Positions 1 through 10,600 of a DNA stretch of 64,000 nt are shown here, piece after piece. The stretch's first letter is position 1, and every line of letters begins with the position of its first letter. Position numbers and translations under genes: made by a program. A model generated the notes under the pieces. It was given only the letters and a program-made list of their open reading frames with translations, had not been told where the DNA came from and did no database searches. This stretch comes from Homarus americanus (Eukaryota; Arthropoda; Malacostraca; Decapoda; Nephropidae): contig NW_024725520.1 of NCBI RefSeq assembly GCF_018991925.1, positions 665,001-729,000 of the forward strand, written 5' to 3'.

Positions 1-558
1 GTGTGATGGAATGTGATGGTAGTGTGATGGTAATGTGATGTGTGATGATAGTGTGATGGTAGTGTGATGGTAATGATGATAGTGTGATGGTAATGATGGT
101 AGTGTGTGGTGGTAATATTATAGTGTGATGGAATGTGATATGTGTAATGGTGGTGTATTAATGATGGTAGTGTGATGGTAATGATGATAGTGTGATGGTA
201 ATGACGATAGTATGATGGCAATGATGATAGTGTGATGGTAATGATGATAGTGTGATGGTAGTGTGGTAGTAATGTTGATAGTGTGTGATAATAATGATGG
301 TAGTGTGATGGTAATGATGATAGTGTGATGGTAATGACGGTAGTGTGATAGTAATGATGGTAGTGTGATGGTAATGATGGTAGTGTGATGGTAATGACGA
401 TAGTGTGATGGTAATGATGACAGTGTGATGGTAATGATGATAGTGTGATGGTAGTGTGGTGGTAATGATGATAGTGTCGTTTATCTGGAGGCCTGGTAGA
501 GTGTGATGAATGATGGTAGTGTGTGATGGTGATGATTGTGTGATGGTAATGATGGTAG
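1..558. repeat. 20-bp minisatellite, GTGATGGTAATGATGATA type
   Basis: The stretch repeats a unit close to AGTGTGATGGTAATGATGAT with a 20-bp period and many point changes. It is broken near 481-510 by a different segment (TTATCTGGAGGCCTGG). The minus strand stays open for about 250 codons, but the product is only Thr/Ile/His/Ser repeats, so I do not call a gene. The array is cut by the left window edge. Confidence 0.9.
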
Positions 559-582
559 TGTGTGTGTGTGTGTGTGTGTGTG
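559..582. repeat. (TG)n microsatellite
   Basis: About 12 uninterrupted TG dinucleotides follow directly on the preceding minisatellite. Confidence 0.95.
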
Positions 583-652
583 AACTAAAGACTTGCTGAG
601 AGAGGTAGATTTCCTGTTCTGTACTTTGTTGTACGAGTACATTCCTGTAGAC

Positions 653-1297
653 TTCTGTGCGTTGCTGTACCTTGCTGTGCGTTGCTGTACCTTGCTGTGC
701 GTTGCTGTACCTTGCTGTGCGTTGCTGTACCTTGCTGTGCGTTGCTGTACCTTGTTGTGCGTTGCTGTACCTTGCTGTGCGTTGCTGTACCTTGCTGTGC
801 GTTGCTGTACCTTGCTGTGCGTTGCTGTACCATGCTGTGCGTTGCTGTACCTTGCTGTGCGTTGCTGTACCTTGCTGTGCGTTGCTGTACCATGCTGTGC
901 GTTGCTGTACCATCTGTGCGTTGCTGTACCTTGCTGTGCGTTACTGTTCCTGCTGTACCTTGCTGTGCGTTACTGTTCCTTGCTGTACCTTGCTGTGTGT
1001 TACTGTTCCTTGCTGTACCTTGCTGTGTTACTGTTCCTTGCTGTGTGTTACTGTTCCTTGCTGTACCTTGCTGTGCGTTACTGTTCCTTGCTGTGTGTTA
1101 CTGTTCCTTGCTGTACCTTGCTGTATGTTACTGTTCCTTGCTGTACCTTGCTGTGTGTTACTGTTCCTTGCTGTGTTTGTCCTTGCTGTGTTACTGTTCT
1201 TGCTGTGTGTTACTGTTCTTGTGTATGTTCCTTGCTGTACCTTGCTGTGCGTTACTGTTCCTTGCTGTGTTACTGTTCCTTGCTGTACCTTGCTGTA
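653..1297. repeat. 20-bp minisatellite built from 10-bp half-units
   Basis: From 653 to about 930 the unit GTTGCTGTACCTTGCTGTGC recurs with an exact 20-bp period. From about 930 it turns into a mosaic of 10-bp half-units (GTTACTGTTC, CTTGCTGTAC, CTTGCTGTGT) in irregular order. Because 20 is not a multiple of 3 and the unit lacks stops, all three plus frames stay open for 200-256 codons with Cys/Leu/Val-rich products. These frames are repeat artefacts. Confidence 0.95.
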
Positions 1298-1400
1298 GTG
1301 AATTTGTGTTTTTATCCTGTATTTTTTGCGGGTAGTTGGGCCGCTATCTCGCTCCTGAGGTAAAGTTGAGGCTTGGTGGACGTGTGGTGAGTTGACGCAT

Positions 1401-1402
<2 letters not shown>
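1298..1402. other. Short single-copy spacer
   Basis: Non-repetitive sequence between the 20-bp array and a CT tract. No gene or motif was recognised. Confidence 0.6.
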
Positions 1403-1439
<37 letters not shown>

Positions 1440-1508
1440 TATGCAGTTAATTTATCTTTCCATCTCTTTCTCTATTTGTCCACGGGAAAGAAAAATACCA
1501 ATCTTCCT

Positions 1509-1551
<43 letters not shown>

Positions 1552-1896
1552 CCTTTCTTCCCTCCCCCTCTTCTTTTCTCCCTACCTCTCCTTTCCTTTC
1601 TCACTCTTCGTCATTTTTTCATTTTATACTTTTCTCTCCATTCCTTCCCTCTCTTCTTCCTTCCCCCCCCACCACAATAATACTCCTTACTTCCTCCTTC
1701 TCACTCCTCCTTCTCCTCCTCCTTCTCCTCCTTCTCTTTCCTTTCTTTTGCCTCCTTCCCGTTTTACTTATCCCATCATTTATCTCCCTTCGTTCTTCTT
1801 TCTCCTCACTACCCTTCTCTACCTCCCCCCCTCTTTCTCCACCTTCTTACCTCCTTCTCTCTCCTCCTTCTCTTACCTACTTCTTTCTCACAGCTC
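1403..1896. repeat. (CT)n microsatellites and polypyrimidine tract
   Basis: Two pure CT runs (about 1403-1439 and 1514-1548) sit in about 500 bp that is almost entirely C and T on the plus strand, with CTT and CCT clusters. The open frames here encode Ser/Leu/Phe low-complexity sequence only. Confidence 0.9.
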
Positions 1897-2517
<621 letters not shown>

Positions 2518-2519
<2 letters not shown>

Positions 2520-2788
2520 TATTAATTTCACTGTTATATTTATTGAACCTAAACCTTGGAATTACATTTACATAATTATGTTTAATAATAACTGGATAAT
2601 AACCTTTTGTAATTATAGTAATCCTAAATATAAATAGTTATCATACTCCCCAACTCTTAAATAACAATGATAATCCGAAACTTAAGATAATCATGATAAC
2701 CCAAGACAAATAATCACGATAACTCAAGATAATCCAACGCCTGTCATTTATATTCAAAAATTAACACAGAAAAATATTGACACGGTAA
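2518..2788. other. AT-rich intergenic sequence
   Basis: AT-rich DNA with a weak repeat of the form GATAATCatGATAAcC between about 2665 and 2735. No gene seen. Confidence 0.6.
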
Positions 2789-2888
2789 TACATACATACA
2801 TCATACATATATACATACATACATACATACATACATACATACATACATACATACTGTCCATCCATACATACATACATACATACATACA
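2789..2888. repeat. (CATA)n tetranucleotide microsatellite
   Basis: CATA units run through the segment. There is an imperfect zone near 2801-2812 and a short break CTGTCCATC near 2854-2862. Confidence 0.95.
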
Positions 2889-3164
2889 GTTTCTATACAT
2901 AACACAGACAGATACACAGGTCTCTACTTGGTTCCCCTACTGTACATAGATATCGTTCCTTATGGTAAAAATTCAAATGAAAATCGGAAGGTTTCTCTGA
3001 TGCCTTGCTGTAAGGTTTCTAACTCCACAAGACCATACGAGAAATACTTGTCATCTGTAAATTGTGTTTATATTACTTTTGTATATATGTGGTTAATAAT
3101 AGTTAATTTGTTTATCTGTACGTCACCCTCTCTCTTTTCCTTCCACCCCACTTTGTCCCTCTCA

Positions 3165-3201
<37 letters not shown>

Positions 3202-3352
3202 ATCCTGCATCCTCATTCCCACTTTTCTCTCTCTCCCTCCCACCTCCATCCCCCCACCTCCACCCCCAGTGTAAGACCAACAAGGAAAAAGTGACATATT
3301 CAAATGAGCCTCAGTAGACAACCATCATAAATATTTTCCATGAATATTATAC
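2889..3352. other. Spacer with embedded CT tract
   Basis: Single-copy sequence to about 3120, then a pyrimidine-rich segment with a pure CT run at 3169-3198, then about 80 bp of single-copy DNA. No coding signal was found. Confidence 0.6.
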
Positions 3353-4914
3353 ATGCAGGCAGGAGGCATGGAGGCAGGCAGGCAGGCATGGCAGGCAGGG
3401 GAGGCATGGAGGCAGGCAGGGGAGGCAAAGGCAGGCATGGAGGCAGGCAGGCATGGCAGGCAGGCAGGCAGGCAGGCAGGAGGCATGGAGGAGGCAGGCA
3501 TGGCAGGCATGGCAGGCAGGCATAGGCAGGCAGGTATGGAGGGCATGGAGGGCAGGCAGGCAGGAGGCAGGTGTGGAGGCAGGCAGGCAGGCATGGAGGC
3601 AGGCATGGAGGCAGGCATGCATGGAGGCAGGCAGGCAGGTAGGGAGGCAGGTGGCAGGCATGGATGGGCAGGCAGGCATGGAGGGGCAGGCAGGCAGGGG
3701 AGGCAGGCAGGCATGGAGGCAGGCAGGCAGGCATGGAGGCAGGAGGCAGGCATGGAGGCAGGCAGGCAGGGGGAGGCAGGCAGGCAGGCAGGCATGGAGG
3801 CAAGCAGGCATAGAGGCAAGAGAGGCATGCAGGCATGGAGGGCAGGTATGGGAAGCAAGCAGGCAGGCATGGAGGCAAGCAGGAGGCTTGGAGGCAAGCA
3901 GGCAGGCATGGAGGCAAGCAGGCAGGCATGGAGGCAAGCAGGCAGGCATGGAGGCAAAGGCAGGCAGGCAGGCAGGCATGGAGGCAAGCAGGCAGGCATG
4001 GAGGCAAGCAGGCAGGCAGGCAGGCAAGCAGGCAGGCGAGGCAAGCAGGCAGGTGGAGGCAAGCAGGCAGGCTTGGAGGCAAGCAGGCAGGCATGGAGGC
4101 AATCAGGCAGGCATGGAGGCAGGCAGGCATGGAGGCAAGCAGGCAGGCATGGAGGCAAGCAGGCAGGTGGGAAGCAAGCAGGCAGGTAGGGAGGTGCAGG
4201 CAGGCTTGGAGGCAAGCAGGCAGGCATGGAGGCAAGCAGGCAGGCAGGCATGGAGGCAGGCTGGAGGCAAGCAGGCAGGCATGGAGGCAAGGCAGGCAGG
4301 CATGGAGGCAGGCAGGCATGGCAGGAGGCTTGGAGGCAAGCAGGCAGGCTTGAGGCATGGAGGCAAGCAGGCAGGCTTGAGGCAAGCAGGCAGGCATGGA
4401 GGCAATCAGGCAGGCATGGAGGCAGGCAGGCATGGAGGCAAGCAGGCAGGCTTGGAGGCATGGAGGCAAGCAGGCAGGCTTGGAGGCCAGGCATGGAGGC
4501 AAGCAGGCAGGCTTGAGGCAGGCAGCAGGCTTGGCAGGCAGGCAGGCAGGCAAGCAGGCAAGCAGGCCGGCATGGAGGTATGCAGACAGGCATGCACTTA
4601 AGTATGCAGGCAGGCATCTTGGTATGCAGGCAGGCATTGAGGTACGCATGCAGGCAGGGAGGAAGGCAGGCAGGCAGGCTGGTATGGAGGTAGGAAGGCA
4701 GGCATGGAGCCAAGCAGGAATGCAAGCAGGCTGGCAGGCAAATAGACGGGCAGGCAGGAAGACAGACAGGCGAACAGGGAAACAGACTGACAGGGAGGAA
4801 GGCGGGCAGGGAGGCAGAAAGGTAGAGAGGTAGAAATGCAGGCATGGAGGTAGGAAGGCAGACAGGGAAGGAGGCAAGCAGTCAAGGAGACAGGCAGGGA
4901 GGAAGGCAGGCAGA
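3353..4914. repeat. GGCA-rich minisatellite, about 1.56 kb
   Basis: The core unit is close to AGGCAGGCATGGAGGCAAGC (20 bp) and is itself built from GGCA tetramers. Between 3353 and 3840 the GGCA steps dominate. From about 3850 to 4560 the 20-bp form is more regular. The 3-prime end decays into GGAAGGCAGACAGG variants. The minus strand is open for over 500 codons in two frames (Cys/Leu/Pro/Ala repeats), an artefact of a stop-free unit. Confidence 0.95.
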
Positions 4915-5636
4915 CGTTCGCCAGAGCATCACTGTCAAGGGTCTCATCTTAGAAGTGACCAGCGATGTTTGTCATCTATCATGTGGCTCATGAAAATTCT
5001 GTTCAGTTTCCCTGTGCATGACTAAGAATGTCATTTACGTACGATGGGAAGTGTATAGCGGTGGGGGAGATACAAGTGTTGTTCATGTATCTCTGTGCAT
5101 GAGAAGGTTTAACCTGTCATTAAACGCCGTATGTGTTATTCATGTATCATTTGCATGTACAGTGTCACTTTCTATGTGTCATTTACTTCACCCTGTGTAT
5201 ATTTCAGTTCGTATGTGTCATTCATTTATCTCAGTTGTTGGTGCAAGTTTCCGTGTGGTGCGAAGGTTAAAAGCATGATTTAGAGAACACTGAAAATTGA
5301 ATTCACTTCTTGTCGTCGAGCTGAAAAGCGTCGGTGTAAAACATCTTTTGAGGAATATTGCAAGTGACAACAATCTTCTCTCTGTTGTTTATGCATGACT
5401 TAAAGTGCTGTAAAAGTGTCCGGGTAACACGCAACACGTTTGAGAGTGGTGAAGGTATCATGCGCATCTCTCTGGGGTTAGTACTTGACATGAGAGACAT
5501 TAAAACACGACAAGGAGCAGTAAACACACCTTGCACACCTCGTAGCAGCTGTGAATGTAAAAAAAAACACGGAGAATGTTTAGATGCTTGTGTTTTGTCA
5601 TATAGTGTGACTTTACTTGCAAATTAACAATAACAA
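4915..5636. other. Single-copy spacer, no gene recognised
   Basis: About 720 bp of balanced-composition DNA. Open frames of 77-89 codons occur on both strands, but I recognise no family and see no convincing splice pair. A stretch rich in TGTGTCATTnA-type words (5010-5260) may be a decayed repeat. Confidence 0.5.
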
Positions 5637-5916
5637 GTGAGGCACTAACTCGGTGAGGCACTTACCAGGTGATGCATTAACCAGGTGAGGCACTAACTAA
5701 GTGAGGTACTTACCAGGTGAGGCACTTACCAGGTGAGGCACTAACTAAGTGAGGTACTTACCAGGTGAGGCACTTACCAGGTGAGGCACTAACTAGGTGA
5801 GGCACTAACTAGGTGAGGCACTTACCAGGTGAGGCACTAACCGGGTGAGGCACTGACCGGATGAGGCACTTACCAGGTGAGGCACTAACCGGGTGAGGCA
5901 CTTACCAGGTGAGGCA
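5637..5916. repeat. 16-bp minisatellite containing a splice-donor-like core
   Basis: About 17 copies of GTGAGGCACTTACCAG or GTGAGGCACTAACTAG with a strict 16-bp period. Across each junction many copies read CAG then GTGAGG, which resembles a 5-prime splice site. Two near-identical 48-bp blocks are visible between 5690 and 5785. Confidence 0.95.
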
Positions 5917-5956
5917 GGCAGTACGTCTTACCTGTAATAAAATACAGAGTTAATTT

Positions 5957-5977
5957 ATATTTATTATTATTATTATA

Positions 5978-6034
<57 letters not shown>
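5957..6034. repeat. (ATT)n microsatellite
   Basis: About 25 ATT units with one TAATTA break near 5976. Confidence 0.95.
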
Positions 6035-6035
<1 letters not shown>

Positions 6036-6148
6036 TTAAACTTTGCTGAAATTATTGGAAAGAAAAATATAAGTAAATTCATAGAACAAACCCACACACT
6101 AACTCAGAGTGACAATGATTGTGAGATAGAGAAATAATGAACTATCTT

Positions 6149-6651
6149 GATGTGTGTCACCTCGAGGGCCATGTAAGGATGTGTGTCACCTCGAGGGCCA
6201 TGTAAGGATGTGTGTCACCTCGAGGGCCATGTAAGGATGTGTGTCACCTCGAGGCCCATGTAAGGATGTGTGTCACCTCGAGGGCTATGTAAGGATGTGT
6301 GTTACCTCGAGGGCCATGTAAGGATGTGTGTCACCTCGAGGGCCATGTAAGGATGTGTGTCACCTCGAGGGCCATGTAAGGATGTGTGTCACCTCGAGGG
6401 CCATGTAAGGATGTGTGTCACCTCGAGGGCCATGTAAGGATGTGTGTCACCTCGAGGCCCATGTAAGGATGTGTGTCACCTCGAGGGCTATGTAAGGATG
6501 TGTGTTACCTCGAGGGCCATGTAAGGATGTGTGTCACCTCGAGGGCCATGTAAGGATGTGTGTCACCTCGAGGGCCATGTAAGGATGTGTGTCACCTCGA
6601 GGGCCATGTAAGGATGTGTGTCACCTCGAGGGCCATGTAAGGATGTGTGTT
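6149..6651. repeat. 29-bp minisatellite with 203-bp higher-order period
   Basis: Seventeen full copies of a 29-bp unit start at 6149 and step exactly 29 bp to 6613, followed by a partial copy. The core is GTCACCTCGAGGGCCATG and every copy has a CTCGAG hexamer. Copies 4, 5 and 6 carry GGCCCATG, GGCTATG and GTTACC variants. The same three variants recur in the same order in copies 11, 12 and 13, so the array also has a seven-unit (203-bp) period. Confidence 0.97.
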
Positions 6652-7200
6652 AAGGGGAGTAAAACCTTTCTAATCTACCTGAAGGAAGTGTCTCCCACAG
6701 GTCTCGTGCCTCACCATCTGTTCACTCTCTCACTTATGACTTTAGAGATTTTGGGAGATAGCCACCAAGGAGAGATATATCTCCCAGAGAGTCATTCTCC
6801 TCCCCGACCTTCTCCGAGAGATGTATTTCCCTCCCTGACCTTCTCCAAGAGAGATATTCTCCTCCCAGAGATATATTCTCCTTCCTGATCCTTTCCCGGA
6901 GAGACGTATTCTCCTGCCCGACCTTCTCCGAGAGACAGTCTCTAGTCTTCGTAAAGGATTTTAAGTTGTAAAGAAAAGAATTTCACACAATTTTCTCCAC
7001 TGACTCAAACATTTGTGAGTTATTTTGGAATCGTTTTTCTGTGTCGTTTTTGTGAGTCATTTTTAACCATTTTTTGGTGTTTCGTTCTTCCCGTAACATC
7101 CTTGGGCTATCTCCCCATCTCCTCCCAGATTCACAGCTTATGAGAGACAACAGGCGATTGAGGGGGAGATGTTAAGCGAATGATTTAGGGGAGATATATT
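6652..7200. other. Spacer with a decayed 35-40-bp repeat
   Basis: Between about 6757 and 6936 the words GACCTTCTCCGAGAGA and TATTCTCCTcCC recur four to five times at roughly 35-40 bp, an old tandem repeat. The rest (6940-7200) looks single-copy and holds no recognisable gene. Confidence 0.6.
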
Positions 7201-7447
7201 AAACGAGACAGTAAGAGAGAGACGTTAAACGAGGCAGTAAGAGAGAGGCGTTAAACGAGACAGTAAGAGAGAGGCGTTAAACGAGTCAGTAAGAGAGAGG
7301 CGTTAAACGAGACAGTAAGAGAGAGGCGTTAAACGAGACAGTAAGAGAAAGACGTTAAACGAGACAGTAAGAGAGAGGCGTTAAACGAGACAGTAAGAGA
7401 GAGACGTTAAACGAGACAGTAAGAGAGAGACGTTAAACGAGACAGTG
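7201..7447. repeat. 26-bp minisatellite
   Basis: About nine copies of a 26-bp unit with core GAGACAGTAAGAGAGAGGCG followed by TTAAAC. They are very uniform, with only A/G changes at two positions. Confidence 0.96.
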
Positions 7448-7499
7448 CGGGGAAATATCTGGAGAACGAAACAACGAGATAGAGACAAAGAGATGTGTG

Positions 7500-7783
7500 A
7501 GAGATGCCGAGGTGAGGGGTGGAAGGTGAGGTATATAGTGAGGGGTGGAGGGTGAGGGGTGAGGGGTGGAGGGTGAGGGGTAGGTAGAGGTGGAGGGCGA
7601 CACAGGTGTACATGAACCCCACTGGTGTACATGAACCCCACTGGTGTACATAGCCACACAGATATACATAGCCACACAGGTGTACATGACCACACTAGTG
7701 TACATAGCCACACAAGTGTACATAGCCACAGTGGTGTACATAGCCACACGGGTGTACATAGCCACATTGGTGTACATGACCAC
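7500..7783. repeat. GGTGAGGGGTGGAG repeats, then 18-bp minisatellite
   Basis: 7500-7595 holds imperfect GTGAGGGGTGGAGG repeats. 7603-7783 holds about ten copies of an 18-bp unit GGTGTACATAGCCACACA with some 19-bp forms (GGTGTACATGAACCCCACT). Confidence 0.93.
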
Positions 7784-7837
7784 TGGTTAGCGTCCAGGGC
7801 AACGGGCGAACGATCGATACATAGAATGTGAGCGTAC

Positions 7838-7995
7838 ACGAGGGGGGGGTGAGGGGCGGTGAGGGGTAGTGAGGGGCGGTGAGGGGTAGTGAGGGGCGGT
7901 GAGGGCGGTGGGGAGGGGTAGTGAGGGGCGGTGAGGGGTAGTGAGGGGCGGTGAGGGCGGTGGGGGGTAGTGAGGGGTGAGGGCGGTGAGGGGTG
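7838..7995. repeat. 20-bp G-rich minisatellite with G-quadruplex potential
   Basis: Repeats of GAGGGGCGGTGAGGGGTAGT. Each unit brings G runs of four, so four runs lie within about 35 bp on the plus strand. Confidence 0.93.
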
Positions 7996-8052
7996 TTCAG
8001 GTAGGTTTAACTCTTACTATAGACTCAGGAACAGAAATGTGGCTGTGTGTTG

Positions 8053-8054
<2 letters not shown>

Positions 8055-8115
<61 letters not shown>

Positions 8116-8262
8116 AAGCCTACATCACTACCCTTTGTCTCCTCTTCTTCTTCCACCTCTTTCACTATTTACCTCTTCTCCTCCCCATCTCCCCTTATCT
8201 TTCTTCTCTTCTTCCTCCTTCCTCTCCTCTTTCCCCACACCAACATTTCTCCCTCATTCTTG
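8055..8262. repeat. (GA)n tract followed by pyrimidine-rich tract
   Basis: A pure GA run at about 8055-8109 is followed after a short gap by CT-rich DNA (8135-8262). The strand bias flips from purine to pyrimidine. Confidence 0.93.
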
Positions 8263-8296
8263 AAGTCCTCCTTGAATGTGTGGGAGTATCCTTAGA

Positions 8297-9730
8297 CAGG
8301 TGGAGGAGGAGGAGGAGGTGGAAGAGGATGAGGAGGAGGAGGAGGAGAAAGAGGGGGAGAAACAGGTGGTGAAAGAGGAGAAAGGGAGAGAAATTGGAGG
8401 AGGAAGATGAGGAGAAATAGGGAGAGAAAGGAGGAGGGAGAAGAAGAAAGGTAGAGAGAGAAAGGAAGAGGAGAAAGGGAGGTAGGGAAGAGAAAGGAGG
8501 AGGAGAAAGAGAGGTAGGGAGAAAGGAGGGGAGAGAGGTAGGAAGAGAAAAGGAGGGGGAAAAAGAGAGGTAAGGAGAGAAAGGAGGAGGAGAAAGAGAG
8601 GTAGGGAGAGAAAGGAGGGGAAAGAGAGGTAGGGAGAGAAAGGAGGAGGAGAAAGAGAGGTAGGGAGAGAAAGAGAGGTAGGGAGAGAAAGGAGGGGGGA
8701 AAAGAGAGGTAAGGAGAGAAAGGAGGAGGAGAAAGAGAGGTAGGGAGAGAAAGAGAGGTAGGGAGAGAAAGGAGGAGGAGAAAGAGAGGTAGGGAGAGAA
8801 AGGAGGAGGAGAGAGGTAAGGAGAGAAAGGAGGAGGAGAAAGAGAGGTAAGGGAGAGAAAGGAGGAGAAAGAGAGGTAAGGAGAGAAAGGAGGAGGAGAA
8901 AGAGAGGTAAGGAGAAAGGGAGGAGGAGAAAGGAGGTAGGGGAGAGAAAGGAGGAGAAAGAGAGGTAAGGAGAGAAAGGAGGAGGAGAAAGAGAGGTAAG
9001 GAGAGAAAGGAGGAGAAAGAGAGGTGGGGAGAGAAAGGAGGAGGAGAAAGAGAGGTAAGGAGAGAAAGGAGGAGAAAGAGAGGTAAGGAGAGAAAGAGAG
9101 GGAGAGAAAGGAGGAGGAGAAAGAGAGGTAGGGAGAGAAAGGAGGAGGAGAAAGAGAGGTAAGGAGAGAAAGGAGGAGGAGAAAGAGAGGTGAGGAGAGA
9201 AAGGAGGAGAAAGAGGTAAGGAGAGAAAGGATGAGGAGAAAGAGAGGTAAGGAGAGAAAGGAGGAGGAGAAAGTAGAGGTAGGGAGAGAAAGGAGGAGAA
9301 AGAGGTAAGGAGAGAAAGGAGGAGGAGAAAGAGAGGTAAGGAGAGAAAGGAGGAGAAGAAAGAGAGGTAGGGAGAGAAAGGAGGAGAAAGAGAGTAAGGA
9401 GAGAAAGGAGGAGGAGAAAGAGAGGTAGAGAAAGGGAGGGAGAAAAGAAAGGTAGGGAAGAGAAAGGAGGAGGAGAAAGAGAGGTAGGGAGAGAAAGGAG
9501 GGGAAAAGAGAGGTAGGGAGAGAAAGGAGGGGAAAAGAGAGGTAGGGAGAGAAAGGAGAAGAGAAAGAGAGGTAGGGAGAGAAAGGAGGAGAAAGAGAAG
9601 TAAGGAGGAGGGAGAAAGAGAGTTAAGGAGAGAAAGGAGGAGGAGAAAGAGAGGTAGGAAGAGAAAGGAGGAGGAGAAAGAGAGGTAGGGAGAGAAAGAG
9701 GAAGAGAAAGAGAGGTAGGAAGAGAAATGG
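8297..9730. repeat. Purine-rich minisatellite, about 1.4 kb
   Basis: A variable 24-32-bp unit of the type GGAGAGAAAGGAGGAGGAGA followed by AAGAGAGGTA repeats about 45 times. The plus strand is almost all purine, with about one T per unit. Unit length varies by loss or gain of GGA and GAAAG steps. Confidence 0.95.
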
Positions 9731-9824
9731 GGGTGAAGACTGGAATATCTGGAAGGAGGGAGAAGAGAGAGAGCGGTCGGGTCTGGATGTTCTATATGAC
9801 AGGTTTAAGAGATGTATGAGATAT
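9731..9824. other. Short spacer
   Basis: Single-copy sequence between the purine array and the GGT tract. No feature seen. Confidence 0.5.
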
Positions 9825-10165
9825 GGTAGGTGGTGGTGGTGGTGGTGGGTTGTGGTGGTGTGGTGGTGGTTGTGTGTGCTGTGGTGGTAGTGGTGTGGTA
9901 GTGTGTTGTGTGGTGGTGGTGTGTGTGGTGGTGGTGTGGTGGTGGTGGGTGGTAGTGTGGTGTGGTGTGGTGGTGGTAGTGGTGGTTGTGGTGGGTGTAG
10001 TGGTGGGTGGGTGGTGGGTGGTGGTGTGGTGGTGGTGGTGGTGGTGGCGGTGAGTAGTGGTGCTGGTTGTGGTGGTAGGTGGGTGTGGTTGTGTGTGGTG
10101 GTGGTGAGAGTGGTGGTGTTTTGAGGGGTGGTGGTATGTGTAGTGGTGGTGGTGAGATGATAGTG
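9825..10165. repeat. (GGT)n / GTG-rich tract
   Basis: About 340 bp of G and T only, built from GGT triplets with GTGT insertions. The minus-strand frames (Thr/His/Pro repeats) are artefacts. Confidence 0.95.
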
Positions 10166-10187
10166 GTTGTAATTAATAATAGTGAAT

Positions 10188-10190
<3 letters not shown>

Positions 10191-10226
<36 letters not shown>

Positions 10227-10319
10227 ATGCACACAGGGTCATCAGAAACAATACTGTACTCACAATTTAATCGGGTGTGTGTGTGTGTGTGTGTGAGTGT
10301 GTGTGTGTGTGTGTGTGAG

Positions 10320-10367
<48 letters not shown>
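10191..10367. repeat. Opposed (CA)n and (GT)n microsatellites
   Basis: A CA run (10191-10236) is followed 40 bp later by a GT run (10274-10367, with GAG breaks). The two arms are complementary and could pair as a hairpin. Confidence 0.95.
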
Positions 10368-10600
10368 TCCCATCACACTACACCTTTCCTATCACCGCTC
10401 TACCTACCCATTATTCAATAACCAGTATTTTGTTTCCTCCTCTTCCACCTCCTCCTCCTCCTCCTTCCACCTCCTCCTCCTCCGCCTCCAAAATGCCTCA
10501 CGCCCCTGCATTTCCTGAGTCGATTAGGCCTTTCCTGTAACACGAATTGACTTCTCTCACATTTGCTGAGAAAGAGAGAGAGAGAGTGTGTGTGTGTAGC
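10368..10600. other. Spacer with (CCT)n run
   Basis: Mostly single-copy, with a CCT/CTC triplet run at about 10436-10490 and a short GA-then-GT run at 10569-10597. No gene recognised. Confidence 0.6.

Noticed and set aside
653..1363. Cys/Leu/Val-rich frames of 213-256 codons
   Set aside because: All three plus frames are open because the 20-bp unit lacks stops; no start context or conserved motif.
3300..4877. 525-codon minus-strand frame rich in Cys, Pro, Leu and Ala, like a cysteine-rich cuticle or shell protein
   Set aside because: It coincides exactly with the GGCA/20-bp array, and another frame over the same bases is equally open.
6149..6651. Regular 29-bp repeats, a size seen in CRISPR arrays
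   Set aside because: Units are directly adjacent with no spacers, and the DNA is clearly eukaryotic.
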